This document shows positions 42,201 through 50,134 of a stretch of 64,000 nt of DNA, one piece after another. The stretch covers positions 141,070 through 205,069 of the forward strand of contig JBBAQX010000001.1 of NCBI GenBank assembly GCA_040400085.1, written 5' to 3'. How positions within the stretch are numbered: position 1 is the stretch's first letter; each line of letters starts with the position of its first letter. A program made the position numbers and the translations under genes. This DNA is from HNR sp040400085. GTDB lineage: Bacteria > Actinomycetota > Actinomycetes > Actinomycetales > Microbacteriaceae. The notes under the pieces are model-generated. The model was not told the DNA's origin and did no database searches. It worked only from the letters and a program-made list of their open reading frames with translations.

Positions 42201-42213
42201 ACACATACGCCAT
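36259..42213 (-). CDS. Giant repetitive virion protein, 1984 aa
   Basis: The largest gene of the window encodes a beta-rich, Ser/Thr/Val/Gly-rich protein with internal repeats. The best pair is near residues 127-185 and 690-745, both with a G-x-SSF-x3-A core, DDxS, a LLP turn and VEVSLATG; further SFxxxG and TTFxDxTQ-like units occur through the middle. No transmembrane, coiled-coil or catalytic motif is obvious except a Gln/Arg-rich helical end. The composition and place between spike and wedge genes fit a tail or baseplate fibre or decoration protein. It ends in a C-CCC-CCC-TGA context; see the extension entry. Starts at ATG 42213 after AGGTGATTTT. Confidence 0.75.
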   Translation of the reverse strand: MAYVFSGYVLEKPRVGASNSPYTLTPDNRVSDQGAFDAAYPADESVPENDYMVLPLSQGALATSSLGWTRNDGSLLRFSYDGLKGSFYPLPGRGRDTVGVISDTSNTTRLKVPSPPVAPLGGVQPVRLVVGTSSFAVVAVADDSSFTSPLLLPSATVEVSLATGNLNWSDVDLTIYAGDTVYWQGQKPEESYSAQVALGLLDGVTPRYLNPLPATGHYPLLRVGDGLWLTPVEVPNEGAFGIPASGTFQWASDTGRVKFASDIEAIQLPSYYDGILLGAGLTVPSSPLGTLQASRLTSGLAPLSFIQEGTDLWVRVGLDQVQLPYVTFVDALDPSYPGVSGNVEVVRSTGQVRFSASDTALYTGEAVTLYTGDLPLEKGQTLRLFRSYVNLSATNPDLKDVANLYTTQDALWAKPILGTPDVVLPLRPVDDRLYSDAAWLSKLGLPPTADPATGRLEVQVTQGSGSFVGLLKRLDPPIALPDTSALGYILDGQKLTFTFASRVVNQISALGKDTRTYQLPDPLLVPGTVSLALETFPSSNVYSPLVLGADVDLDYPSGFLTFTTSPGALRVAPQTTGVVLIPGVTFQDTTQNFLASGVLPGDVLIVREPSSISGAYTVNSAAATTLTVGQPFPIGASSVVYEVRRPPEVLVDRTWTNVSTLDPSTQVERLTPLGTIANVPPYTVDPGWVGRLRFRLGGSSFTALATSKPDDASLTPAALLPQGQVEVSLATGHVRFSQLDVNLAASLDSALLLVAGVDFRVSPVLGYFDFATPFLSGEEMTIRYIADSTGALVTEPGGFLVRKEQIEIVVETSTVTFDPAGLPLASNPPPKVFRGSRPLVNGTQVAVDLNTRTIKVLPSSQVTNFFPHGNFKPGENVYVDYYILRARGGERSITVLQPPIRTAPATITLGASSFTLAGDRTTELLPGQAIRVNGGDVYLLDTVTYDPGTSLSTVNLRAPQVFRQGATGVTLERSSGVLRMVAVSPSLPAFFELDPSLYQAAPTGSQRITLVGDRVTSYPPGTLLLLQSLTTLDLYQVGGSEYTQGTTVLTLDYPLAREAQPGVSFLARSVRPVYPGGTLAFQASAPLVGDSESLVIRSTEGQRGVLVDPKDYLLDSAGSLLVSDTLGDNESLSLAYKGYRAAGAGKRIQATYTRTIAPSATNGLSGQVLQASYTAWSPDTFYDRVEKLSTLRAEVARRQQEEAQASIPTVGPRLSNRATPSLAEQGRESLFYPEGRAANDDLAFRSYLLFTNTLINYLEDVRQDATGIVVGNQDGRFRFDGSLTNPPVVTVRVATNQIDDRYLIAPGPYTVTGPPFVVLALGTYASAWSPAPQSRVFKTAKNVFGVSTGGSSDGDPLLDLGVKNVTGLLGIKQRQPWALTTEATSIGNTLTVDTTAGSSDLIRPAFSIGQKVTIQDRGGAVLAGSPYEVAALTATTLTFTGLLAGPVAEGATVYQADSDLSYYQEGKDVGLAPEQGVLTYIKPFPPLDGSVPLVPSALEVHSPPVGEALTVGVSYALASLSPDKAPALYGQGQDDSGDLAFPVLNPSFDCEANAFGKGRLQGVLDSVSAIQAVTTAPLTFTADLPSLVTLQRTAGVFPAPVPLVGQVVRILTGTNGQTSWHRITGVTPTTLTVETPFASLDSGVNAEVGVSSFALTGVGTILAGTTLESIGANFQTNGVLPGYTVVILTGPDTYERRQVASIPDEDHLILTSLLGNNLVGFRVENPLVTYSDLTSLTGFLGALEAILETNLGPVYSEKEALLAAFDLIFTDRVPNPTAVTVNVGPGTLTAAIPLVGSVRPGDVAFFLTGPNRGAYQIANVVGNVATVSGTLTANGPDSVRMAGAYGVSLAGLNSMLGFYQQVEASIATKDSLNTLFATVPVLDSGGLPSPSMYGNGAEGVLLASLLADVVAQQGLAATLEADVYGFLLGQEGLYDKRYAWLDGRLNRQTGTLAKIVRALARRQQAQVDLPSQLYRLLALQTNPP

Positions 42214-42779
42214 AAAATCACCTGGCCTGTACCCACACCCGATGAAGCGGAGGGGCTAACGCTGCCCACGATAGCAATGGGCTGGGTAAAGGCAAAGAAT
42301 GCCTGGTCCAGAGCTACCCCGATGGCAGCAGCCAACTTCGGACCTCCCAAACCCAGCAACCCGGAAGCCGGGAAGGCTGCGATCAAGAAAGGTATCGAGG
42401 AGGCGCCCTTGTAAGACACCAGACCTGTACCTACACCGACGTTGGGATGCTGGGTAACCAGGACCCCTTGCAGGAAACCCAGGGTCAAGCCCGACCCGAG
42501 AGCCAGGGCCAAGCGGGGTGCCTGGATACCCCCCAAGCCTGCGGCAGAGAAGCTAGCGAGAAGCCCTGAGGTGATAGAGGGTGGGGGGACCAGAGGATTC
42601 AACCCGGCTCCCACACCCAGAGACCCCACGTCCGCGGTGCTCACGGTCACGGCCCTTATCCAAGAGGACGCCCCAAGACCTACGGCATTGGCCAGTTTGA
42701 TATTATCCGGGCCCAGGAAGCCAGCGGCCACCATGGCTTCCATGACGGCAAACGTCACACCGGGAGGAGTCAGAGGCAT
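42183..42779 (-). CDS. Three-fold repeat hydrophobic protein
   Basis: I start at ATG 42779 (MPLTPPGVTFAVMEAM...), which has AGGTCGATCTT before it and overlaps the spike gene's stop by 8-10 bp. The 198 residues contain three similar units of about 55 residues: AGFLGPDNIKLANAVGLG, AGLGGIQAPRLALALGSG and SGLLGLGGPKLAAAIGVA, each followed by a beta-like stretch. The Gly-rich hydrophobic units look like amphipathic helices and may form a trimeric or membrane-active element. Next to a central spike gene, a spike cap or tip function is possible but unproven. Confidence 0.65.
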   Translation of the reverse strand: MPLTPPGVTFAVMEAMVAAGFLGPDNIKLANAVGLGASSWIRAVTVSTADVGSLGVGAGLNPLVPPPSITSGLLASFSAAGLGGIQAPRLALALGSGLTLGFLQGVLVTQHPNVGVGTGLVSYKGASSIPFLIAAFPASGLLGLGGPKLAAAIGVALDQAFFAFTQPIAIVGSVSPSASSGVGTGQVILWRMCSPVTY

Positions 42780-44944
42780 AAGATCGACCTGACCACAGCA
42801 CAACCCGGGAGAGGCAACCCTGTCAGAAGGTCCAAGGTAGGCACACCGGGGGGAAGAACAGGGGCTCCCCGACATACCCCCAAGATAGCCGCAGGACCCC
42901 CCAAGAGAACTTGTGAACTCACCAGGGAGATGGCTGCTGAAGCCGTGAGGGTTATCGCTAGTCCAGCGGTCATAGCCAAAGCCCCTCCCGCGGTAGCCGT
43001 CAACGCCCCGGCACCGGCTGTCAACGCCAGGATACCGGAAGCTGTCGTCAAGGTAAGAGACCCTGCCCCTACGGATACCGCGTAAGCCCCGGCGGCGACG
43101 GTGGTAGACATGGCCCCTCCTAGGACCTGGGTTGTCTTGGCACCGGCCAGGACCGTCTCGGATACACCCCCTGCCAGGATGGTAGAGGCTTTACCCCCGG
43201 CGATAATCGTCTCGATAACCTGTAGAGCATACTGGTACTGACTCTTACCCGCAACCAGCAGGTTCAGTTCTCCGAAGTTTCCGCTGTACCCTGAGAAGGC
43301 ATTCTGGTTTATGCGGTCAGCCTGTTGTTGTAGCTTGCCGCTAACCGTCAAGAGGTAGCTGCTACCTACAACCTCTTGGCGTTCCCCGGTGGTGGTATAG
43401 AGGACGTTACCCTGCACATCGGTAACAACAGCAAGGTTCTGGTCATTCCCGTTGCCCCGGAAAGTCTGCTTGACCGCCGAGTGGTAGGTGACATCGACAG
43501 CATTCCCCCCTTGGCTGTCCCCTTCGGTGTTGTGGCCTATGTCAAGCTTGACCCCGCCTTGAAGAGTCCCGTGGATCGAGGTGTTTGTGGGGTTCGAGGC
43601 GCCAATGAAGAACTTGAGAGCCCCTAGGAGGTTGACTTCGGCGGATACCTCCCCAAGAGCTTTGTCCTCCGGGGGTTTCGGGACGTTGACGAAGAGTTTC
43701 CCTTGCTTGTTGACGGAGACAGCGAAGGGGACTTTCTGGTTGGCCCCGGGTGGCTGTAGCCGGAAGAGGTATCCCCCTGCCAAGCTCTTGGCTTCATCGA
43801 AGCTACCCGGGGACCGGCCTACCTCTTCCAAAGCAAAGTCGCCTGGGGCATAGGCCAGGAAGTCCGTAAATATCCTGGGCCTGAGGACCTTTCCATACTG
43901 CCGCTGACCTTGCGCAGAGTCCGGATCATTGCCAACCACGGTGCCATAAACTGCCTCGATATACCGGGCGGGTCTCGATTGACCAAAGCCGTCGATCTCG
44001 TCCAGGACATCCGGGGTGAGGTTGGAGACATGGCGAACCTCTAGGCGGTGCTCTGTGAAGGCAAGGCCACTCGACTCGCCATCCTCGAAAAGCTCCCCCG
44101 GCATGAACTCCGAGTAACTGGCCCGGCGATGGTTGGAGAAGGTGACCGGGGTAGTGGCCGGGTCATTCAGGAAGGAAGCAGCCTTCCCATCTTGCCCAGC
44201 ATACTTGTAGACGGAACCAGGCAACCCGGCTCCCCTACCTTGCCAGGTAGGGAGACCGTAGAACCCTGTCTCCGGGAAAGCCCCCTCGGTAAGAAGCTCC
44301 GGGGGGACCAGGAAAGCCTGGCGGCGGATAGGGCCCGAGTAGCTAAACGAGGCCCCGGTGGAGACCACTTGATGAACAGCCTGGATAACGAGGCTTCTCT
44401 CAGCGTCTCGCAATTCAAAGAGGTCTCCCGCCCGGTTGGTCATCCGGATATCCCGGGAGAGAACCAACTCGGAACCCGCGGAAGACATACCCCCCACGTC
44501 CCCAGGCCGGAGGAAAAGCCGCTTGTACCTGAGGTTTGGCCCGTACACCTTGGTGTAGAGAGCCTGGTCTTCCTCGGTCAGGGTGGATGGGTCATCTATC
44601 CCGAAGGGGTCAAACCGCAACCCTATCTTGTTTCCCACAGGGATACAGGCAAGGATGTGTAGCTCGTAGGAGTTGCGGTGCTGCCTACGGAATGCGCAAA
44701 GGACAAGGCTCCCCTCTTCGGGGACACCGCCCCAGAAGGAACGAGGCCCCGCCAGCGTAGCCGTTATAGGAGTCTCATACCTCTTGGCAGGACCCCCGGA
44801 TAGCAAGGCTACGTCCGCCCTCATGCTCACAGGGTCTACCCGCGAGATTACCCCCATGCGCAACCCTGAGAAGGGGTTGTCTTGGTCTACGAAAGTCTTG
44901 GAGGACTCTACCCCTAGAGGTTTCCCCTGATTCCAGCTTGTCAC
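42770..44944 (-). CDS. Central spike (gp5/V-like) with OB-fold and beta-helix
   Basis: The 724-residue product starts with GTG 44944 (GTGA junction with the hub gene). Residues about 30-110 look like the OB-fold of baseplate V/gp5 proteins (MRADVALLSGG...; FWGGVPEEGSLVLCAF). A beta-rich middle is followed by about 120 residues of Ala/Gly/Thr/Ser repeats (GAYAVSVGAGSLTL; AGGALAMTAGLAITL) that fit a triple-stranded beta-helix needle, ending in a short cap with cysteines. This is the cell-puncturing device of contractile tails. No lysozyme domain is visible. Confidence 0.85.
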   Translation of the reverse strand: MTSWNQGKPLGVESSKTFVDQDNPFSGLRMGVISRVDPVSMRADVALLSGGPAKRYETPITATLAGPRSFWGGVPEEGSLVLCAFRRQHRNSYELHILACIPVGNKIGLRFDPFGIDDPSTLTEEDQALYTKVYGPNLRYKRLFLRPGDVGGMSSAGSELVLSRDIRMTNRAGDLFELRDAERSLVIQAVHQVVSTGASFSYSGPIRRQAFLVPPELLTEGAFPETGFYGLPTWQGRGAGLPGSVYKYAGQDGKAASFLNDPATTPVTFSNHRRASYSEFMPGELFEDGESSGLAFTEHRLEVRHVSNLTPDVLDEIDGFGQSRPARYIEAVYGTVVGNDPDSAQGQRQYGKVLRPRIFTDFLAYAPGDFALEEVGRSPGSFDEAKSLAGGYLFRLQPPGANQKVPFAVSVNKQGKLFVNVPKPPEDKALGEVSAEVNLLGALKFFIGASNPTNTSIHGTLQGGVKLDIGHNTEGDSQGGNAVDVTYHSAVKQTFRGNGNDQNLAVVTDVQGNVLYTTTGERQEVVGSSYLLTVSGKLQQQADRINQNAFSGYSGNFGELNLLVAGKSQYQYALQVIETIIAGGKASTILAGGVSETVLAGAKTTQVLGGAMSTTVAAGAYAVSVGAGSLTLTTASGILALTAGAGALTATAGGALAMTAGLAITLTASAAISLVSSQVLLGGPAAILGVCRGAPVLPPGVPTLDLLTGLPLPGCAVVRSILCL

Positions 44945-47900
44945 AGGTTGTTATCCCCTTGAATAGCCTGGGCCAACTTTAGCTCAAGATTGGCGATAGT
45001 TTGAAGGATTTCTGCCCGCGTCACTTCCAGAGCTTTCTGTTCTTCTTGAAGCTTGGTGACAGCGTTGGGGTCGTTGGCCTCTTGCAGCTTGGCTGCGATG
45101 GCTGCCAAACGAGCTTGGACCTGGGAGAGGTCATGCCTCTTGCTGCTGAGTTGCCCTTGGAGCCCAGCCTGCTTCTGGGCAGACTGTAGCTTGGCGCCGT
45201 AGTTATCCAGGGCCACCCCGATACGATTCTTGGCAGCATCAAAGTCCTGGGCTATGGCCGCCGGGTCTCCCAGGGCTTGCCGGCGAAGACCCGAGTAGGG
45301 GGGCGTCAGGTTGGTAGGACCTGTGCCCGGCCCAAAGCCTTGTTGAACGGAGACGGTGTCTGCCTGTGTCGCCAAACCACCGCGCAAAGCATCTTCGTAC
45401 TCCTGGTGGGGAGTGTCCAAAGCGGAATAGAGATTGTAGAGGAAGGCATCGATCTTCCCCTGCACCTCTTTGTAGGTTAGCTTGGCAGGTTGGTAGGGGC
45501 TTCGGTCTTCGGGGTTTACCGTGAACCTTGCGGTATCCGATACCTGGACTTCAAGGTCTTGGAGGCTTCCAAAGAGCTTGGACGCATCGGCGCCGGTAGA
45601 TGGCAGCACTTGGACCTGGTAGCCCACATTCAGGAAGGCTAGCTCTTGCCGCCCGGAGAGGCAGACACAGTTGTCATCGGGGACGGTCTCGTTGAGCTTC
45701 CCAAGCTCAGCTATCGTCAAGGCCCTGGATAGCTGCCCTGCCTCTACGCTAGGTGGGGTTCCCACTTGCTCAGGGGACCCCAGGGGGGCAGCGTCAATGA
45801 AGTTTGCGGTACCCGTGAGGATTTCCGCCTTACCCTCGGGGGTAATGACGGCACCCGTTGCCAGGTCTGTCGGGTCAAGGGTTGCCAGGTAACTTCCTGG
45901 GTTGGGAGCCCCGGTGTAGATCGTGGTTAGACCCTGGCTCTGGGCGGTCAAGGAAGCAAAGAGGTCCCCGGAGAGGGCCGACTGAAAGCTGACCGTGGCC
46001 CTTTGGTTAGGCCCAACCCCAGCAGGGTTGACGATCAACGAACCATCCCGCAGGGTGACACCCCGACCATACCGGTAGTGGCCTATTACCTCAAAGCCAC
46101 GTTCATCGGATACAGGGCGTACCAGGACCGACATATTGGAGGCGATCACGTTGGTCGCCGGGGTGTTGTCCGGGTTGGAAGCGGTGATGTTGCTGCCCGG
46201 GAGCAAGGCAAACTGGTTGATCCAAGAGCCCTTGTCATAGGCGTAAACGTAGACCCCCGCTGTGGTTAGCCCGTAGCTGTACCGATTCCGATTGAGTTTG
46301 TCCCGTAGAAGCTGGACCTGGTCGGGGTCGTAAGACCCTTCCAAACCTGATTGGAGGAGCTTCTGACCCTCTTCCTTGGCGTTTTTCTTGTATGTTGCCT
46401 GGTTCTTCTTGGCTACCGCTTGGGTCTGGCCGTCCGGTTTCTTCCCGGCAAGCTCAGAGACGGACCCTACCGTGGGCTTGAAGGGTCTGGTGTAGACCAT
46501 GACGGCATTGGGATACCCCAGGGACCTCCCCGTCTTGGGATGCCGGAGGTAGAGAGGCTCATAAGGGCTGACCCCCTTGGCATCTGCCTTCTGAAGGGTA
46601 TCCGGAGGGAAGGTGGCAGCATCCCCTAGCTTCAGAGTGAACTTCCGATTCTGAAGCTTCTTGGGGCTCAGCCCACCCACAGGGGCTTTGGCGTTCCCCT
46701 TATCCGTGAGGGTGCCTATGCCTCTAGGGGCATGGAACTTACCCCTTCTTGCCGTCAGCGTCAGGGTGGTTGTTGCCCTCCCCCCAAACTCGATGTTGTG
46801 GCTGATACCGGAGACGTACCAAATCTGATCCCGGTGAACGAGGTAGACAGGGAACCCCAGACGTAGCTCGGGACGAAGGGGGATGGTTACCGTCCCCCTG
46901 AACCTACGGGCATTGAGTCTATCCAGCACGTCCATGCCGTGATAGAACATCTGGGTAGCTGACCCCATGAAGGTTGAGTCGTAGGTGTGGGTTCTCCAGC
47001 CATACTTACGTAGAAGGTGGTAGTCCGTCACCGTGACGTGGGGGGTAAGCTCCTCAGGCATACCATAGTCGGTATTGCCTCCCCAATTGCCATTGCATTG
47101 AAGCTGTGTGACCACCTCGGCTTCGGACTCCGAGAGGTCTTCCGAGATAATGTCAATGTCCTGTATCCAGGAAAGAGGCTTGTTGCTGAGGATATCCAGG
47201 TTGTAGAAGGGGGGTTTGAAGACAATGTCCCCCGTTACATCCATGAAGAACTCAAAGCCAATCGCCTCTTTGCAGAGGTTGGCGATTTCGAGCTTGGTTT
47301 GGAACTCAGCCTGAAAGAAGTTCAAGTCTCCGGCGCTCATAAACTGAGTCCGGAAAGCTGTTACCCCAGGGTCCGTAGGGTCAAAGACAGACTGAGGGTC
47401 TTTCCCGTTGGCGTTGAAGATGATCGAAGATACCAGGTTGCCCTTGCCAGCATTCTTGGCTTTCCCCTGGCTAATCTCTTCGGAGATGCTCGAACCCCTC
47501 ACGGCGACGCCATTGATTCCGTAGAGGAGAAGGTTGGACCTGATACGGGAGAAGCGCTTCTCCCAATAGAGCATGGTCTCCGCCAGGTTGTTCTTGAAAA
47601 TCTTGGGCTGGTCCCCTTCCCGGTAGAGGCTGACCAGGGACCCGGTCCCCAGGACAACGTCCCCAAAGGATTGGTGGGCCAGGGTGAAGATCATGTCGTA
47701 GGGGTTACGCCCAAAGAGGACGTTGCCGAAGATAGACCAACCCATCTGGTTACCGCCCACAGGGGCCGTGTAAGCAGGATTGATGTTGATCTGGCATAGC
47801 TCCCACCACTTGAGGATATCGGCGCACTGTATGCTGACAGTGGTATCCGAACCACTCTGCGAGGTGCTCACCTCGGTAATGAGGCCCCAGAAGGAAGGGT

Positions 47901-48231
47901 AATACTGCGGGACCCCCTCAATCAGAAAGTAGCCCTTGGCGTAAACCTCAATCTCCATCATGGGGGTCAGGATGCACTCCCCGTCAAAGAACAGGTCATC
48001 TGCGGTATGCCTGGGGACCGTCAGGCTGATGGACGCTGACCCGGGGGCGCTGTCGATATTGAGGTCTACCTGGATAGAGGTGACGTACTTGTTGATATCG
48101 AAAGTCTTCCGGCATGAAGAACACCCGATAAGGTTGCTTTCGCCGTTGATCAGCACGGTGGCGTCCGGAGACATGACCACGGTGGGCCGGATGTTAGGCT
48201 GAAAGGTTCCGGTGTAAGGGCTGCGTGCCAT
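44941..48231 (-). CDS. Baseplate hub protein (gp27/D-like)
   Basis: The 1096-residue product begins with a tail hub pattern: IEVYAKGYFLIEG with FWGLITEVS and SIQCADILKWW in the first 150 residues, as in gp27/gpD proteins that carry the spike and start the tail tube. A CxxC (CSSC) precedes it at about residue 37. The C-terminal 300 residues are coiled-coil like (LQGQLSSKRHDLSQVQARLAAI). It is longer than T4 gp27, so the end may be a fusion to a chaperone or stopper. It lies between the SLT gene and the spike, as expected. Confidence 0.85.
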   Translation of the reverse strand: MARSPYTGTFQPNIRPTVVMSPDATVLINGESNLIGCSSCRKTFDINKYVTSIQVDLNIDSAPGSASISLTVPRHTADDLFFDGECILTPMMEIEVYAKGYFLIEGVPQYYPSFWGLITEVSTSQSGSDTTVSIQCADILKWWELCQININPAYTAPVGGNQMGWSIFGNVLFGRNPYDMIFTLAHQSFGDVVLGTGSLVSLYREGDQPKIFKNNLAETMLYWEKRFSRIRSNLLLYGINGVAVRGSSISEEISQGKAKNAGKGNLVSSIIFNANGKDPQSVFDPTDPGVTAFRTQFMSAGDLNFFQAEFQTKLEIANLCKEAIGFEFFMDVTGDIVFKPPFYNLDILSNKPLSWIQDIDIISEDLSESEAEVVTQLQCNGNWGGNTDYGMPEELTPHVTVTDYHLLRKYGWRTHTYDSTFMGSATQMFYHGMDVLDRLNARRFRGTVTIPLRPELRLGFPVYLVHRDQIWYVSGISHNIEFGGRATTTLTLTARRGKFHAPRGIGTLTDKGNAKAPVGGLSPKKLQNRKFTLKLGDAATFPPDTLQKADAKGVSPYEPLYLRHPKTGRSLGYPNAVMVYTRPFKPTVGSVSELAGKKPDGQTQAVAKKNQATYKKNAKEEGQKLLQSGLEGSYDPDQVQLLRDKLNRNRYSYGLTTAGVYVYAYDKGSWINQFALLPGSNITASNPDNTPATNVIASNMSVLVRPVSDERGFEVIGHYRYGRGVTLRDGSLIVNPAGVGPNQRATVSFQSALSGDLFASLTAQSQGLTTIYTGAPNPGSYLATLDPTDLATGAVITPEGKAEILTGTANFIDAAPLGSPEQVGTPPSVEAGQLSRALTIAELGKLNETVPDDNCVCLSGRQELAFLNVGYQVQVLPSTGADASKLFGSLQDLEVQVSDTARFTVNPEDRSPYQPAKLTYKEVQGKIDAFLYNLYSALDTPHQEYEDALRGGLATQADTVSVQQGFGPGTGPTNLTPPYSGLRRQALGDPAAIAQDFDAAKNRIGVALDNYGAKLQSAQKQAGLQGQLSSKRHDLSQVQARLAAIAAKLQEANDPNAVTKLQEEQKALEVTRAEILQTIANLELKLAQAIQGDNNL

Positions 48232-50131
48232 TTCGATTCCTTCGGGCTAGGTCTGCTTTTATAGCAGCATCCAGGCCCAGACCAGGCTTTTGCGGGCTAA
48301 GCCCGGAGTCCCTGGCAGCCTGAGCCCTGATCTCAGCCTGTACCTGTTCAGGGGGGGCCAGGTTGTAGACTGTGGCCAAAGCCGGTTGTAGCGGGTTGGG
48401 GTTGGTGGGTAGCAGCTTGGGGTTCCTCGGCAGGACACCCCCCAAAGTCAAAGTCTCGTTGACCTGAGAGTCCAGAAGGAAGGTAGACCTCACCGTGAAG
48501 GCGCCGTTGTACTCCAAGGTGTAGGGCTGTTCTTCCGATTCCGTGAAGGAGAAGGTGTCAAACGAGCCGATATACAAGGTGCCGTCGTAGTAGATGTAGA
48601 CAGAGCCCACTGCCGCAAACGTCTTGGGCTGACCTTGGACCCCGGATTCCATGTAAAGGGCACCGTTGTTGCGATAGATCAGGTAGAGGCTGAGGAAGTT
48701 CTGGAATGAGGCGGAGAAGTTACGGGCTGACCGGTTCAGGCCGCCGAAGGAGTTTCCCCCAGGGTCTCCCACCATGAAGGCAGCCAGCTTGCCGCTCATG
48801 TCGATCTTGTCTTGGCCATCACCCCAATGCTCTACGATGGGTCCGTACCGACCCCCCGTACCATCGCTGATGATCTTCTCGCTAGAGACCTTGAATGAGC
48901 TAGGGTTGACCAGGAAGCGAAGGGGCGGGGTGTTCTTCATGGTCTCTACCCCGTTGGCAAGCTCGCGGATATAGGCCGCTTGCCGGGCTTGTAGGTCCAA
49001 GCCCAAAGCAGAGAAGTTGAGGTCCTTGTTGGCAGACTTGGAGAAGAGGCGCTTTGCTTCGCTGCTGGCGCCGCTACCCGTCTTGGCCCATTTATCGGTC
49101 TGGTTGGTACGTGCCGAAGCCCCTTCGGGAGAAGTGCCCTTTGAGTTGCCCACAATGGCTTTGGCAGCGTCGATCTGGGAAGCAATCCCAGGAGGGGGGC
49201 CCCCTGCTACCGCCCTATCCAGGTCTGCCTGGTCAATGTACCCCTTCTTGTCCTTGTCGAGACCAAGGTTGGACCGATAGGAAAGGTCATTGTTCTTGGG
49301 GTTTGGGAAAGGCTTGCCGCTGACAGAAGTGTAGAACTCCTGGTGGGCGTAAGAGGCATAGAGGGAGCCATCCGGATTGGGGTATCCGCCAAAGTTCTTG
49401 CGGTAGATGGCGCCGGCACTGGCCCCCTTGCAACCTGTCTTCTTGAAGTATTTCTCAACCCAGAATAGCTGCTCCTCTGCGGAGAGGTTCTGGTAGGACG
49501 CCCACTCCTCAGGGGTCATCCCCAGCTTCCCGATACCTATGGGCTTGATAATCTGATTCAAGCCCTTGGCAACAGCCTCGTTGGTTCTCTTCCCGTTGCC
49601 ACCGTCAAAGTTCTGTGCCCCTGGCTTGAAACCAGACTCGTTGTTGAGGACGGTAGCCAGGGCAAGGGGGTCTACCCCCAAGCGGTTGCACATCTCAACA
49701 TAGGCTACCCAGAAGGATTGGGGTAGGTTAGCACCCCCCACGCCAGGTTGTGCGTCATCCGAGAGGGCATTGCTGTTGCTCTTGGCTACAGGTCTGGGGT
49801 CCGGTGTAGCTGTGCCTGCTGTTGCGGGGGTAGAAGCTCCCGGGATACCCGTCGTGGCATCTACGATGCTCGTGGGGATCTGCTCTTTGGCTGCAACGGT
49901 AGCGCTGCGGTCCAGAAGACGGCCGGATATCTGTAGGTTGGGGGGTATTATCCCGATAACGAACAGCTTGGGGTTAGGCTTGGCGCCATGGAGAGGGAGG
50001 TACCCTGAGCTAAGCTCATCCCCATCAAGCTCTAGGCTCTGGTGAAAGCTGAGTACCCTGTAGAGGTCGGGAGGGATATAGTCGGCCCTCCCCTCGATAT
50101 CCGAAGCGATGCTTTGGCGATAGGTTGGCAT
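48194..50131 (-). CDS. Tail lytic transglycosylase with EF-hand-like loop
   Basis: The 645-residue product contains an SLT-type catalytic region at about residues 138-260: the catalytic Glu in NNESGF (E165), a KGLNQII turn and aromatic residues as in Slt/GEWL folds. After it, D292-K-D294-K-K-G297-Y-I299 to D303 matches an EF-hand loop (position 5 is Lys, so it is not a perfect site). The last 150 residues form a second domain shared with the next gene (PLRFLVNPSS; LIYRNNGALY). It probably digests peptidoglycan at injection. It overlaps the hub gene by 38 bp. Confidence 0.8.
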   Translation of the reverse strand: MPTYRQSIASDIEGRADYIPPDLYRVLSFHQSLELDGDELSSGYLPLHGAKPNPKLFVIGIIPPNLQISGRLLDRSATVAAKEQIPTSIVDATTGIPGASTPATAGTATPDPRPVAKSNSNALSDDAQPGVGGANLPQSFWVAYVEMCNRLGVDPLALATVLNNESGFKPGAQNFDGGNGKRTNEAVAKGLNQIIKPIGIGKLGMTPEEWASYQNLSAEEQLFWVEKYFKKTGCKGASAGAIYRKNFGGYPNPDGSLYASYAHQEFYTSVSGKPFPNPKNNDLSYRSNLGLDKDKKGYIDQADLDRAVAGGPPPGIASQIDAAKAIVGNSKGTSPEGASARTNQTDKWAKTGSGASSEAKRLFSKSANKDLNFSALGLDLQARQAAYIRELANGVETMKNTPPLRFLVNPSSFKVSSEKIISDGTGGRYGPIVEHWGDGQDKIDMSGKLAAFMVGDPGGNSFGGLNRSARNFSASFQNFLSLYLIYRNNGALYMESGVQGQPKTFAAVGSVYIYYDGTLYIGSFDTFSFTESEEQPYTLEYNGAFTVRSTFLLDSQVNETLTLGGVLPRNPKLLPTNPNPLQPALATVYNLAPPEQVQAEIRAQAARDSGLSPQKPGLGLDAAIKADLARRNRNGTQPLHRNLSA

Positions 50132-50134
50132 GGG

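Noticed and set aside
47017..47799. 260-codon plus-strand open frame
   Set aside because: Antisense to the hub gene; no start element and no domain.
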